Shown here: one piece after another, positions 23,978 to 36,200 of the stretch
Position numbering within the stretch: position 1 is the stretch's first letter
Layout of the letters: every line of letters starts with the position of its first letter
Source: Symbiodinium microadriaticum
Taxonomy: Eukaryota > Sar > Dinophyceae > Suessiales > Symbiodiniaceae
Length of the DNA stretch: 64,000 bases
Assembly (NCBI GenBank): GCA_001939145.1
Contig: LSRX01000833.1
Location: 84,521-148,520 of the forward strand
Reading direction: 5' to 3'
Notes under the pieces: generated by a model
Database searches by the model: none
What the model saw: only the letters and a program-made list of their open reading frames with translations
What the model was told of the DNA's origin: nothing
Translations under genes and position numbers: made by a program

Positions 23978-25009
23978 GTCACCACGGCCTTTCGTCCGCA
24001 ACTAAACCCCGAGCGGTCACAAGCACCGCCCTTCGCTGGCAGCACTGAAGCCTTCAATGCCTACAAGGATCGAATTCGTATGTACTCTAGTGGGGTTCGG
24101 TCCACAGAGTGTCTCTGTCAGTGCTCGATGCATTCCGCGAAACCTTTGCAAGCAACAGGTGACAGCCCAAATCCACGCACGGATCAGTACGTCAGGAGCG
24201 GGCACTGCCGCGTTGCGTCCTTCGAAGCCTGATGCCCTACGTGGGCGCAGGGATGCTTGGGCGAGCAGGTCAAAGTTTGGTCAAAGGTGACACTCGGGAC
24301 GTTTGAAGCTCCCAACTTGCATTGTGCTCAGGATGGTTGCCGCGACCATCCAGGCAAGAACGCGGTTTCCACGTGAAAGCATAGGTTCGCGTGGACTTAC
24401 CCTGCCAGTGCCTGCCAGGCCACGCTGTCCGAAGTGGAGGTGTTCTTCAAAAACTCACACGACATTACGTTAAAAGTGGTGCTGTTGTCCTTTCGGGCAA
24501 CGCTTTTAGCGAATTTACTAAAGTTTCCGTTCTTCGAGGCAATCTTCGCCGCGGCCACTACTCAGGCATCGCCATTTGCTGGAGGCATGCTTGCCGGTGG
24601 AATTTTCGCCACAGTGACCCTCCCCATCTCGAATCTCTTGTATCGGCGGTCAATGAAGCTTCCGGTCCGGTGGAGCAAGCTGTACGAAGCCTACCTCCCT
24701 ACGCTCCTTCGTGACATGACCTACGGCATCCTCCGAAGTTATCTCAGTCCAACTTTAGCAGTGGACGTGAGGCCTTCGGTCCTCTTCGTGGTTGTCTTCT
24801 TGGCTTGCCTGGGTTCTTCGCCCTTCAACCAGTGGCGCAGTTTCCTCCTGCAACATCACTCCGAGAAGCAGCCTTTGAGGGTCTACTTCAAGCCGAAGAA
24901 CTACATAGGTATTTCCGTTTGGGCGGCATTGCGGCAAGGCATGTCCGTAGGCCTGGGCTATGTCTTGGCACCAGCATTGGTGAGGTGTCTATTATCCCGA
25001 GGGAGCTAG
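23978..25009 (+). CDS. Mitochondrial carrier-like membrane protein, exons
   Basis: Two exons are visible. Exon A starts after TTTCCAG at 23978 (Val-Thr-Thr-Ala-Phe-Arg-Pro-Gln-Leu-Asn) and runs to about 24079. The main exon starts after CTGCCAG at 24419 (Ala-Thr-Leu-Ser-Glu-Val-Glu) and is open to the stop at 25009, about 196 residues. It has three or four hydrophobic helices, a Gly-Gly-Met-Leu-Ala-Gly-Gly-Ile-Phe-Ala-Thr-Val-Thr-Leu-Pro-Ile segment and Leu-Pro-Thr-Leu-Leu-Arg-Asp-Met-Thr-Tyr-Gly-Ile-Leu-Arg. The last recalls the matrix-helix region of mitochondrial substrate carriers (typically L-P-T-L-x-R-D-x-x-y-G-x-x-R). The signature P-x-(D/E)-x-x-(K/R) is not clean, so this is a divergent carrier or a carrier-like protein. 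The A-to-main joint is out of phase if exon A ends at the GT at about 24080, so a small exon between is likely. Confidence 0.5.
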
Positions 25010-28000
25010 AACGTTTCAATGAAATGGACATTAATGCATATACTATAATCTGCGGCACCTTCGTGCCAGCGAGAGGCAGACTCTAGAACTACAGTGGGAC
25101 ACAACTCTTTACCCTTGCGACCCGCACCACGCTACTATCAGGCATTTCAGCCGCTCTCCTCTCGCAGCTCAAAGCTTGTACAGAAGGATAAAGCACACTG
25201 GATGCTTGCACTTGAAACTCTTCCCACTCCGTCAAGGGTAACGCGCAATGTGTCAAAGTAGTATTTTTGAGGCAATCTGTTTGGTTGCACAGAAATCAAA
25301 ACAGTATCAGCGGAAGAAGGCAAGTGCTGCATACCTTAGCGTTTGAAGGCAGAAGCGTTGCAAGCGTGGAAGGCTTCAACATCTGACGGAGGTCGGAGCA
25401 CAATGAGGCACCGGCATGGAGGGGGTGCGAACCCATCACGAGCACAGAGGAAAACCCGCCCCGCAGCTGGGCAGCACTGCATGCCTGAACAGATTGGCGA
25501 GCCCGAGCCTCCTAACTCGCAGCCATGATCAAGTCAGAGCAGGCACTTGCTAGGATCTCGTGATGCCATGCAGCAGCACACAAGCTGTGGCAGCTGTGGA
25601 AGCGGAAGTAGCATCAGGTGGTTTCCTTGACATGGTTCGATTCGGTGACTGTAAGTGCTCGAAGCCTTGCCATGGCTCAGCCAAGCGTCAGTGACGACCA
25701 GGCAAGAAGAGCGACATGCTTAGGAAGTGCGTTGTAGCGAGAAGCGGGTGAGTCTTGCAAAGCGTGGTGGGGAAGGTGGAAGAGTTCGCAACGCTGCGAT
25801 GCAACTTTCCAGTGAACAAGCACCAGACCTGCGGTGCAATCATAAAGGAGGCCGGAGCTTGTGGGTGCTGTGATTGTCGGCTGGCTGCTCCGGCAGTTGG
25901 GGTAATTTGCCGTCAAAGGATCCCTTCGTAAATGTGCATTGGGTGCTGCTTTGCACGACTTAGGGGGTCTTCCTCCGCTGCCGGCACCTCCTGTGCAAGG
26001 AGCACGCGCAAGAGTGGTCCAGCTTGCTTTGGTTGCTGGGTTTCGCATTACACAGTCAATGTTGTTGTGAGTGCTGTGTCTCTGCGCAATCCGCTACATT
26101 GATGTTGCGCAAGGATAGAACTGAGGTGTCTGTTCCTCGCTTTGGTGCCGACTTGCCACTTACGCAGCTGCACATAGCATCGCCTGGCGCATGCTCCACA
26201 CGTATAGCATATACGGTACCTACTGTATCTGTACTTACTACATATCCCGTACCAGTGGTTTGTGCCACGCACAGCTCTAGAGTGCAACTCCCTCCCGAAG
26301 CTGCCCTTGATGGTGCCAGGTTCCTGGGTTCGGACGAGTGTCCTGTGTGCCGCGATGGGATCTGTGCCATGCGCCCATATGGGCTGTGCGCCGGTGCAAT
26401 TCCCTCCGAACTCAGCGTCTTGACATTCTGAGGCAAAGCGGCGCCATGTTGGCCGAGCTGATGACAGGCAAGAGAGCGAGCCTGAAGAAGAAGAGCGCAC
26501 CACACATCCCTCCCGAGTGCCTCTGTCGCGAGGGAGCGGCTGAAGCTGCTCCAGGAGCTCCTTGTCACGTCGTCGCCGCTCGAAGTCCAGGTCGTGATGC
26601 TGCGGCGCCTGTGCTGCTATGGCCATGATGGCCATGCCCTGATGGACATCCGAGGAGGCGGCAGCCGTTGCATTGGAACTGTGGGAAGGCCAGAAGGCAG
26701 AGGCTCGAGCCCCTGCAACTTGCAAAGCGGTGATGTTTGCAAGTCTCATGTCACTGTGCAGGAATTCGGACGGGAGGTGGCAAGGGAACAGGAGCAGCAC
26801 GAAGTAGTTCGCTTTTTTCACCGGTTTTGCTGGACCGAGTGATTGTCGGCAAGCTTCGCGGGTCGCACGGGCTGAAACCAATTTCGTCGACGAAGGAGCT
26901 GATGGCGCATGTGAACCAGCTGAACCGCACTGTCCGGAGGCGCTTGACAGAGGCGTGTGTGCCCAATGGCGCACACCGTAGTTCTCGCTCTTGTTCTTCA
27001 GCTGTCAGGCGGAGTCTGCGGTGAAATCCCAGCTGGCCTGTTGCTCGGGATTGCGACAGATGCACAACTCGCAAGGCATCAATAAGAACCTGCGCTGAGG
27101 GCGGATGATTCCCAGCCTCGGAAATGGCTAGGAGAGAAGCCAATCCAAGGCCAAAACAGAGGATCTGCGCCGAAAAGTCGTGGAGGCTGCCTTCTCGGGG
27201 CGGGGAGACTGTTAACGTGGTGTAGGCATAGAGCACTGGAGGGGAGCTGTCAGGGAGGTTGAGCGAGCGGCTTCGATATAAAGACCCAGTGCACGTTTGT
27301 GCTCCGTTCTGTTCCATACACCGCCTCGCGGATCCCACAGGTTTTCAGGTGGTACGGGGTGACGTTCGGTGACAACACGACCGTGAGCGACTCTTTCTGG
27401 CAAGTCTATCCGCGCTACTTGCACGGAAGTGACTTCTCGTGGCAGGCCGACCGAAATCTGAGACAGGATCGAGAGTGCGTTTCGCGACTGCAGCGGGAGC
27501 CTTACAGGGGACCTATCGCAGATAGCATCGCACGAGGCCATGAAGCTGCTCAATCTGTCCTTTGAGTTGTGCAACACTCTTGAGTTGGAAGCTGCATTGA
27601 CTTGGCATCCTGGTTTAGTGTAGTCCAACGAGCATCGTTACTGCAGTGTATGAGCAGTTTGCAACACGACTCTCGCATGTTGTGTTGATGTGACACTGGT
27701 GGCATTCAGACGTTTGCAAAACATCTCTCCAGCTGTCACAGGTCGATGAGAGAGGTTTGTCTTTACCCTAGCCCTCAGAGGCGAAAGCGTGGATGACTCA
27801 TTGCAAGGTCTCGCATTCAGCAGCTGCACCGTTCCAGCCAGCAGAAGCTCTGTGATGCCGCCGGGCTCACACCACCGACCCTCGGTGACAATTGTGACCA
27901 GGGGGTGCGCTGCCAAGAGTCGTCGGCGGCCTCGGGTGGGCGAGATCCGAGAGCTTCAGACTGGGAGCTACCATCAGAAGTTCAGTGTCCTCTGCATCAC

Positions 28001-28469
28001 TTGAGCACAGTACTCGCGCGTGATTGCAACCTGAAAGCCCTGTTCGTGGAGCTGGTCGGCCCCACTTGGACCAACGGTTTGAAACGAGGGTTGACCCAAG
28101 ATCTCCGGGAATGCAGCGTAAAGCGGTTAGTGGAAAGAAGCTCCTTTGTGGACTCAGGAAGAAGAGACTTCGAAGCTCCCTCTTCGAGGACTGCTTCTTC
28201 TCATATCTTCCCGTTTCGTGACAGCACTGAACTCAAAGTGTGGAGTTTCACCACAGTGCTGTGGCATTCAGTTCCGCATCGTTCCAAGCTCCAAGTGCGC
28301 GGCAGGATACGGCTTTCCACTGACTGGGCTGAGAGATACCTGAGGGATACCTTTGAAGAGCGGGACATTGGGCAGATTGCAGGAGGTGCACGGACATCTA
28401 TTTGATGCACCCTGCTTGGGAATTGGCGGCAATTTGATGAGAGCTAGTGCCTTCATGCATGAGGAAAAT
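25010..28469. other. Unassigned region with long antisense frame pairs
   Basis: A minus-strand frame of 308 codons (26048-26974) and another of 195 codons (26751-27338) overlap in different frames, and a plus frame of 166 codons lies at 27905-28405. The 308-codon frame contains a charged stretch Asp-Leu-Asp-Phe-Glu-Arg-Arg-Arg-Arg-Asp-Lys-Glu-Leu-Leu-Glu that could be helical. The 195-codon frame holds a hydrophobic Leu/Gly/Ala run. Nothing matches a known family, so none is called as a gene. Confidence 0.35.
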
Positions 28470-28880
28470 TCGGCATATCAAGTAAATTAGATTATATCTA
28501 AATAAACAATATGTAGATTTAGAAAAATTGGAGAGTTTAGATTTCTTGAAGAGCAAATAAATGAAGAGATTTATATCAGAATCGCAACGGATGGGGGTAA
28601 GAATTTGGGAGGGCGCGGCATTTAATAGATTAAATTGAATAGAAGGGCGGTCGGGAGGCTATAGAACACCCCTTTATATTAGGTATTATAATAAGAATCA
28701 ATTATATTAAAGCTATATTATAATTATTCTTATATTATGATTATAATATTTGTATATATTAATAATTTAGTGAGAAATATTACTATAATAAATTATATTT
28801 AAAAACTTCTTATATTATATTATATTATTAATAAATATTAGAAATATTATTCTAATTTATTTTAATAGAATATATTCGCG

Positions 28881-28898
28881 ATATATATATATATATAT
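28881..28898. repeat. (AT)n run abutting the assembly gap
   Basis: Nine AT dinucleotides run straight into the gap, the likely reason assembly failed here. A second AT run lies at about 31374-31392. Confidence 0.95.
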
Positions 28899-29259
28899 NN
28901 NNNNNNNNNNNNNNNNNNNNNNNNNNNNNNNNNNNNNNNNNNNNNNNNNNNNNNNNNNNNNNNNNNNNNNNNNNNNNNNNNNNNNNNNNNNNNNNNNNNN
29001 NNNNNNNNNNNNNNNNNNNNNNNNNNNNNNNNNNNNNNNNNNNNNNNNNNNNNNNNNNNNNNNNNNNNNNNNNNNNNNNNNNNNNNNNNNNNNNNNNNNN
29101 NNNNNNNNNNNNNNNNNNNNNNNNNNNNNNNNNNNNNNNNNNNNNNNNNNNNNNNNNNNNNNNNNNNNNNNNNNNNNNNNNNNNNNNNNNNNNNNNNNNN
29201 NNNNNNNNNNNNNNNNNNNNNNNNNNNNNNNNNNNNNNNNNNNNNNNNNNNNNNNNNNN
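28899..29259. other. Assembly gap of 361 N
   Basis: 361 undetermined bases. Its presence means that linkage of the flanks across this point rests on scaffolding, not on read-through sequence. Confidence 0.99.
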
Positions 29260-30494
29260 TAAACTACTAAATTGAAATATTAATATATTAATTACTATTT
29301 TTCATGAATTAGAGTGATAAAATGATTTGCAAAATATAAAATATTGAAAAATAAAATATAGATTGATAAAAGAAAGAATCGAATATGACTTCTTCTTTTT
29401 GATTATGAAGATAAAAAATAGAAGATAAAAAATAGAAAATAAAAAATTGAAATTGAAAAATTATTACTATTCTATTTGATATATAATAATTTCATAATAG
29501 AGGTATAAGAAATTATAAATTAAAATAGAAGGATTTAATTTCGATTCATATCTAAAAATAATTATATATTTTCGATAATAATAATATAATATTAAAAATA
29601 TAGGAGAATAAATTTTTCCCCTTACTTTAATTCATGATATTGTACTTACCGAATAAAGATAATATTCTTGAAATTCTCATTGGATGGGAAATGCTTAAAG
29701 AAGCGATGAATATTTCAATTCGACGATATTAAGATCTTAAGATAGATATTCGATCTTGCCTTATAATTATTCTGCTGTCAATATTCATACTATATAACAT
29801 GTATTTATCAAATGGCGAGATCTTTATCTTTTATCTAAAAGGTTGTAGATGCGATAATTTTGCTTTCTATCTTGAGACGATTAGTTCTATTCATAATTTT
29901 CATTTATCTCTAATAATGATTTCTGTCGACGAAAAAATCTAGCTCCCTTTTCGTGCGGAAATAATAATCATATCAGATTATTAAAAGATCGAACCTCTCC
30001 TTTCATTTCCAAGAAGATAATTTAATAGAGATATATAATATTTTCATTTTCTTTCTATATACATTCCAAATCAGCTGAAATTATATTTTTCTGGGTTAAA
30101 GAAAATTAACTTCTATGCTTTAGATTTATATTAGCAATAATTTCAATATCTATCAATTTCATATCAAAATCTATTTTCGATTTATTTCTAATTTAAATCT
30201 TCTAATTATCTTATACTATTTTTATCATAAATTTTCATAATAAATTAATTTAATTTGTAATTTTCGTATATATCATTTTCATATATTCTTAAATTAATTT
30301 TCGATATCATATATATAAAATTCTTTCTAAAAAAACAAAGCAATAATCTCCATTATTATTAGTTTTCTCTCGATTCTAAAAATATTTTATATAAATATAT
30401 ATATATAATAAATAATTAATATTGAAATATCTTAATTAATTTTATTATTCGAATAAATATTTTAAAAATCAATTTTTTAATTTCATATAATCAA

Positions 30495-30792
30495 TCATTT
30501 TCATTAAGAATCAATTCAAATTCCATAGATAATAAATTCCAAATATTTATCAAAATCATAGATTTCGATAATAATAAATATTCGATATAATCAAAATTAT
30601 TATTATTATCAATTGAATTATAAAAATATATATTAAATTTAAATAAATTATTTCGTTGGATTTAGATTTCAGATATAAAAAACAAAAATAGAAAGATAAT
30701 ATAGATTTCAAGAGATAAGATCGATTAATTCTAGAAATAAAAATATAAGAATTCAACCGAATATTTTCTAAGATTTTGCAAATATTAATCAA
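30495..30792 (-). pseudogene. AT-rich coding remnant, probably frameshifted
   Basis: The only frame above 60 codons in the island (78 codons, 30556-30792, minus) is rich in Ile, Leu, Tyr, Asn, Ser and Phe. Near 30620 a second minus frame, offset by one base at a run of T, continues as Phe-Tyr-Asn-Ser-Ile-Asp-Asn-Asn-Asn and then Leu-Ser-Lys-Ser-Met-Ile-Leu-Ile-Asn-Ile-Trp before a stop near 30495. Two well-formed pieces separated by a one-base shift suggest a decayed gene or a sequencing indel in a homopolymer. The style resembles large AT-rich plastid or mitochondrial reading frames, but I cannot name it. Confidence 0.35.
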
Positions 30793-31503
30793 TCATTTCT
30801 TCTAAATAAATGTTTTCTTCAGAATAATTTTTTCTTGAAATCCAAGAATATTTTCAGAATTCGATAGATTATCTTTTATATTATAGATTTTAAGAAATTC
30901 CCTCAAACCTTAATATCATTTCCTAAATTAAAAAGATATCAAACCAGAATCGATATTCCATAGAATATCTTTCTCATTCCTCTTAAATATGAATAAATTG
31001 TATTTATCTCAAAGAAAATTTCCAATGCTTATTTTTTGATTCTATATCTAATATCATCCTATAATTAAGTTCATAATATTTGTAGAATAATTAGAAATCC
31101 TAATTTTTCATATTATTGACGAGAAATCCGATAGAAATAAATTAAACGAAGAAATATCAGATTTTATCATATCATTTCCATTAATATAATAAAAAGAAAA
31201 AATTTCTTCTTTAAATTTCAAGAAATTGTCATTTTGTTTTATTCAAAATCTATTTCTATTTAAATTTAAGATTTCTTCCAAAAAATAAACAAGAAGATTA
31301 AAAAAAATAGTTTTGGGCGGATGCTATTCACCATAATAATTCTAGTAGTCTTATACAAAAAAAATTTCACTAATATATATATATATATATAATATCATCT
31401 ACTTTCGATGTTATATCTATATTGGTCTAGTCTATATTAGAGCCTTTATGATATATCAAAACAGAACGGTATCATACGAAAAATTGAAATCCCCCACATT
31501 CTC

Positions 31504-32273
31504 ATGAATACGGCCCTCCGGGAAGCGTATTTATTCAGGTTGGCTTCTCTTCAACTTGTGCTATCCTTGCCAGAGCTCGGTCACCTGTCAAAGGCGAAGC
31601 CACATGTCAGAGCAGCAGGTTTGGAAACAGCTTCGTCCCACCTCTCTTGGCCATGGCAAGAAGGAAGTCGTCAGAAGAAGACTCTGAGCCTGTCACGCCA
31701 TTGTACATCCACGCACTGAAGAGCACATTGCACATAGACTACTGTGTTCCATGGAGAAGCCAGTGCCGGCTCAGTCCGAGCCCTGAGGTTTGCACTTTCG
31801 GAGGACGACTCTTTCTCCGCAGCTTTCCTTGGCTAAGCTTCAAGGCATGCTTTAAGGAAGCAGTGCAGCGGACCCAGCGCTGCACACTGGGCAGAGAAGC
31901 ATGTAGCTTTCGCGTCTGAACGGGCTTGCCGGTGTCGTGTCACAAACCAAGCGTCACCTATGAGTCACAGTGCCCGACGGCGGCTGCATGCTACCACGGG
32001 GCTTCTCCTTCGTCCTTTTCTTGGCAGCGCTGCCGGTCTTGGTCTTCTCCTTCAGCTGCGCTCGTGGAGAACAACAGTAAAGATTCGAGACTGCCGGCTT
32101 CAACAAGTCATAAAGTTCGACTACCGAAAGTCAATCCACACATAGTAGGTCCTTCGCAGGCTTTGCTTTCTTCTTCTGCTCCGGCTGCTCCTTCACATGA
32201 TGCACAGGTTGGAGCATCAACTTCTCAACACAATATCGCTCTCGGCTGGCAGGGCTTGAATGCAGGGGGCTGA
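31504..32273 (+). CDS. Hypothetical protein segments just after the AT-rich island
   Basis: Plus-strand frames at 31504-31719, 31647-31919 and 31926-32273 overlap or follow one another. The second contains Arg-Arg-Lys-Ser-Ser-Glu-Glu-Asp-Ser-Glu-Pro-Val-Thr-Pro-Leu-Tyr and the third a Ser/Ala/Pro-rich tail ending at a stop at 32273. The composition is compatible with exons of one gene read in shifting frames, but no splice sites or domain are convincing. Confidence 0.25.
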
Positions 32274-32478
32274 CGAAGCACCCTGCCGGATGTCCGCTTG
32301 GTGTGTTTTCCGAAGTTGTGCTTTTTTATTCGATCTTCGACAGCAACTCTTGCAGATCTGGAAAGACCGTACGAGTAGAGTCTTCTCTGTATGAGTCAAG
32401 TCAAGAAGCCGTAGCACAACTAACTCGGCAGGATTTTCAATGATGTTCAAACCGATGCCAACGAATGCAGCTGACTTT

Positions 32479-33207
32479 TCACGCCCATGAAACTACTCGG
32501 TGCCGACGTTTGGTAACTCTAGTACTCTTCAGGGCTTTGGGCAAGCTAAGTGCTGTGCAATGTGAAATAAGGTCACACTCAGGCTTCACCTGCACAAAAC
32601 CGTTGCCTCGATGGTTGCTGTAAGCAAGTTTCTCTCGAGTCAAGACGTCGCAGCGGCTACGTAGAGCCTGCGCAGCGCTTGAAAGATCGCGCTCCTTGTC
32701 GGTCGGAGCCGGCTCCGTGGGCTCCGGCAGCGGCCCGGAGGAGGCGAGCACCTGCGAAACGGAACGCGTCCCACAAAGCGCCGCGTCCCAGGCCGCTGAG
32801 CCGCTGAGCACAAAGCGCTTGCGGGCCTCGGTCTGACAACCCAGCATGGCACCCACTGCAGCGGCAGCTGCGGCAGCTCCAGAAGAAGCCGCACTCAGCT
32901 CCTGCCGAGTGAGGGAATGCGCGGCATCTGCATGACAGGGTCAGGCAAGGCTCTCATTCTCCCAGCATGATGCACAAATCTGCAGGCGGCAGCCTGCTCG
33001 GACTGACCGGCGAGATGTAGGAAAAACCGCAGGAAGGTTCCTCGAGTTCTGCTTCCAGTGGCAGGAAGGCTGGCTGGTCCCCAAGTCGATAGCTTTCTGC
33101 AGTATCAAGATTGGCTTCGCCAGCTGCACTAGGCTGACGACCATCCAGCGACGCACCGACGCCGAGGGCTCTCGTACCAGCTGGTAGCCGTGCGGCCAAC
33201 CTTTCAT
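32479..33207 (-). CDS. Hypothetical protein segments
   Basis: Two minus-strand pieces have good composition. One runs within 32954-33199 and includes Leu-Gly-Val-Gly-Ala-Ser-Leu-Asp-Gly-Arg-Gln and Leu-Pro-Leu-Glu-Ala-Glu-Leu-Glu-Glu-Pro. The other, 32479-32856, begins Met-Gly-Ala-Met-Leu-Gly-Cys-Gln-Thr-Glu-Ala-Arg-Lys-Arg-Phe-Val-Leu and contains a Pro/Glu/Ser-rich linker. They may be consecutive exons of one minus-strand gene. No family is recognised. Confidence 0.3.
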
Positions 33208-36200
33208 GACACCAGAATGAATAGTCAGACGTTGGCCTCTGTGAGGCCAGGGTTCGAAGACACTGAAATCAGAAGGAACGGGATTTCTTGTCCTTCTTTT
33301 CCACTCTTCACCTATGCCGAGCCAGGCTTATATTGAGCGGCAACCAACTCTGCTAGGTTAGAGCCAGTATTCTCGCTGTCAATCTTAGGAAGGCTTTCTG
33401 ACGACAAGCGAGGATGCATCACGGGACAGAAATGCAACATGCTGCATGTTCGCTCCGCCTGCATGTCGATGATTGACGCACTACAGGAGAGCGCCGTCCC
33501 ATTTGTTTCATGTCGTTTCTAGTCAAGCAGTCGCCTGTTTTGCAGCAATAGGCTTGCATATTTGGCGAAGGGTTGCTGGGTGCAGCAGTGAAACTACCAA
33601 GAATGCGAAGCCCTGAGATTTTCGGAACCACTAACACAGCGCCGCCCAGCTATGTAGAATCAAACTGTCTCGAGGCCGTCGCAAAGGCAGCACCATGCGC
33701 TCCAGCGATGCCAGCCTCGGGCGAGTCTGTTCACAGTCTTCACAAATCAGCGGACTGTCACGGCCCCATCTACCTAGGATGGCTGTGACTCATGAGTCAT
33801 GAGTCTTTTGGACATGTCGTGGCATTAAAGCAGAACCGCAGAACTTCTTTCTTGTTGGTGGCGACTGAGGATTAACAGCAGTATGCAACATCAACAGGAG
33901 GAGATGTGTACACAGAGATGGCAGCTGTGGATTTCGATCGCAGCAGTGCCTTCAAGAGTAAGGTGTCCAAAGCTTGGAACAGCACCACTGCTTCGGCTTC
34001 CGTCTGCAAGCATGCCCGCTAGTTCGGTTCATCAAAAAGTAGACACCTGTGCAGGACCAAAGGTCGGACCGTACAATGCGCCGCAGGAGCCGCTGGCTCG
34101 TGACAGAAATGTCGCCAGCTTTGACAGTGAAGCCCCTAAGTCGGTGCATGAGCCTTGGTCCTTGGTCGTGGCTGACATCACTACTCAACGCTCTGGTATG
34201 AGACCACAGCAACAGCGATCAGAAGTCCAATCCTTGAAATCCGATCCCTACTACTAGTCTGTTGCCGCTTCGCTTTTGACCGGGTAGCCCCTCGCGTCGC
34301 TTTGCCTCCGTGGCCCCGCTCCTTTGGAAGGCCAAGCCAAGAGTACCTGACACGCTAGGTCGCAGCGATCTCTTCCACTGCAGCACAGGTGTCAAAAGAA
34401 TGTCATGCTAGTGTCACAACTGCAATGCAAGATTCACTGAGACTTTGTCAGAAAGGAACCTTGACTTCTGAGGTATTTCTTGATCTGTCTACATATCCGC
34501 TGTTTCGTGATGTGCATCTCATGGATGACGACTCATAGTTTTGAGAAAGGAAGCCGCCTGCTGCTCTCATCCCAGCTGGCGCAGATGCGACTGAGGTTCT
34601 TGCCAGTAGACTCTGGACCATCTTTCTTTGCTGCAACCAGTGCTGCTACTTTGGCACCTCTCAGCATGCAGCTTTCAGGCGACTGCCCGTGCAGGCTTGG
34701 AAGCCTGCCTTTGTCCCCGTGCAGCACCTTCTTCACGACACCCAGATCCTGCAGTGGCTGGTACGGCCAACAGCTTTGCATGATTGATGTTGCTTGACCA
34801 GGCCTGTCCTGCAGTCCTGGGCGGCAGCCTTCAACAATCAAGGTGTCACCCTTCGCCTGGGGAGTGTTCGACAATCCCGACACAGCCATGCAGCAAAGAT
34901 TTTGCACGGGTGGCTATTCAAGCCTCTTGCATGACGAGATGCAAAGCTCTTGTCCGACTTCCGATAGTCATGCCGGAATGGAGCGACATGACCAACCTGA
35001 TGGAACTCTACAGGTAGACAGGGAGGCGCCAATTGTAGCTGTTCATGAAGCGACTTAGGCTAAGGCTGACTGAGGCGTGGTGCAAAGCTCGACCAAGTAG
35101 ATGACACCTCGAAGCAACATTGTCCCACCAAGGGCAACTCGCGTCTCCTGATTTTAGCTGAGCAGCTCTCTGCCCGCGGCCAGCGCGATAGTTGTGAGGC
35201 ATCCACGAAGCCTTGGATGATGCTTGTCCGGACGTTGCCAGTCGTGTCGAGCATCCTATCTCGGTTGCTCATGGCTCCTCTGTGACCATTGATTTTCCGA
35301 TACCACGCAGGCTCAAAGGTCCGGTCTCCTTATCCAAACCCCAAAGCCCCGTCCCGAGTCCAAGTAACGAGGGAAGAGTTCGGCTGGCGAGGCTAGGCGG
35401 AACGCCAAACGACGTCCTTGCGCTTCTGCCTCCGGGCTCCAGCTGCAAGAGTATGTCCAGAGTTGAGGCACGTTTGTGGTAGAAGTGCGCAGCGGGATTT
35501 GGACATGCTTCGGTTTCGGACAATTTCTACAGCACCGCAGACCCTAAATAGCGGGTCTACTATCACAACTGAATTATGATGCTGACATCAGCAAAGCAAC
35601 CATGTCCCGCAAACAGTGCTATACATGTGGAACCAACCAAGACCTCAGGCCCGCACTCAGCAAAATGACCACCACGTGTGCAAACAAAGAATAGGTCAGC
35701 TTCGATCAAGACCGTTAAACAAGCGAGCTATGAAGTGTCAACCGGCACTAAAGACACTTACAGTGTGGCAGCCCCAGGATGGCAAAACTGAGTTCTGATG
35801 GGTCAACTCGCGATAGCTCCGCCGAGGCCTCCGAGATGACCCAGGAAGCGCCTGCAGGCGGCGGTGGCCTTCCTGACAGTCGTGTCGTGTCGGTACTGGG
35901 GAAGGCTCCAGGGGTGCCCTGCAGTCCTTTCCCATCCATCTGCTCGTCCCACGGCCGTGGAGCAGAAACCTTCGGTCAATCCACTTCTGGCTTGCAGGTG
36001 TATAGGCTGCAAGAATGTAGGAGGCAGACCTTAGCGCCAAGGGCACCTTCAACGGCTGCGAGCCACAGGCGAGCTGTGGCCTCCACTGAGCTGGCAGCTG
36101 TCATTGCACTTGCAAAGAATTCTCGGACAACACAGGCCCTGGTGACACTCATGCAGTTTGGCTCGGAAACCAAGGCCTGCGGCACCTGCACAACTCCACC

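Larger units (their letters stand above)
28470..31495. other. AT-rich island of foreign composition
   Basis: From about 28470 the sequence changes abruptly from GC-moderate to roughly 80 percent or more A+T, and returns just as abruptly at about 31496. Dense TAA/TAT/ATA words, an (AT)n run and almost no frame above 60 codons characterise it. Near the left edge there are GC-rich clusters (around 28590-28670). It looks like organellar or other foreign AT-rich DNA rather than dinoflagellate nuclear DNA, either inserted in the genome or joined by misassembly. No rRNA or tRNA was recognised in it. An unsequenced gap lies inside. Confidence 0.85.

Noticed and set aside
26048-26974. 308-codon minus-strand frame as a gene
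   Set aside because: Long, but with Ser/Arg/His/Cys-rich composition, no domain, and two other overlapping frames; left as unassigned.
28470-31495. tRNA or rRNA genes in the AT-rich island
   Set aside because: No cloverleaf with conserved T-loop words and no rRNA core sequence was recognised.
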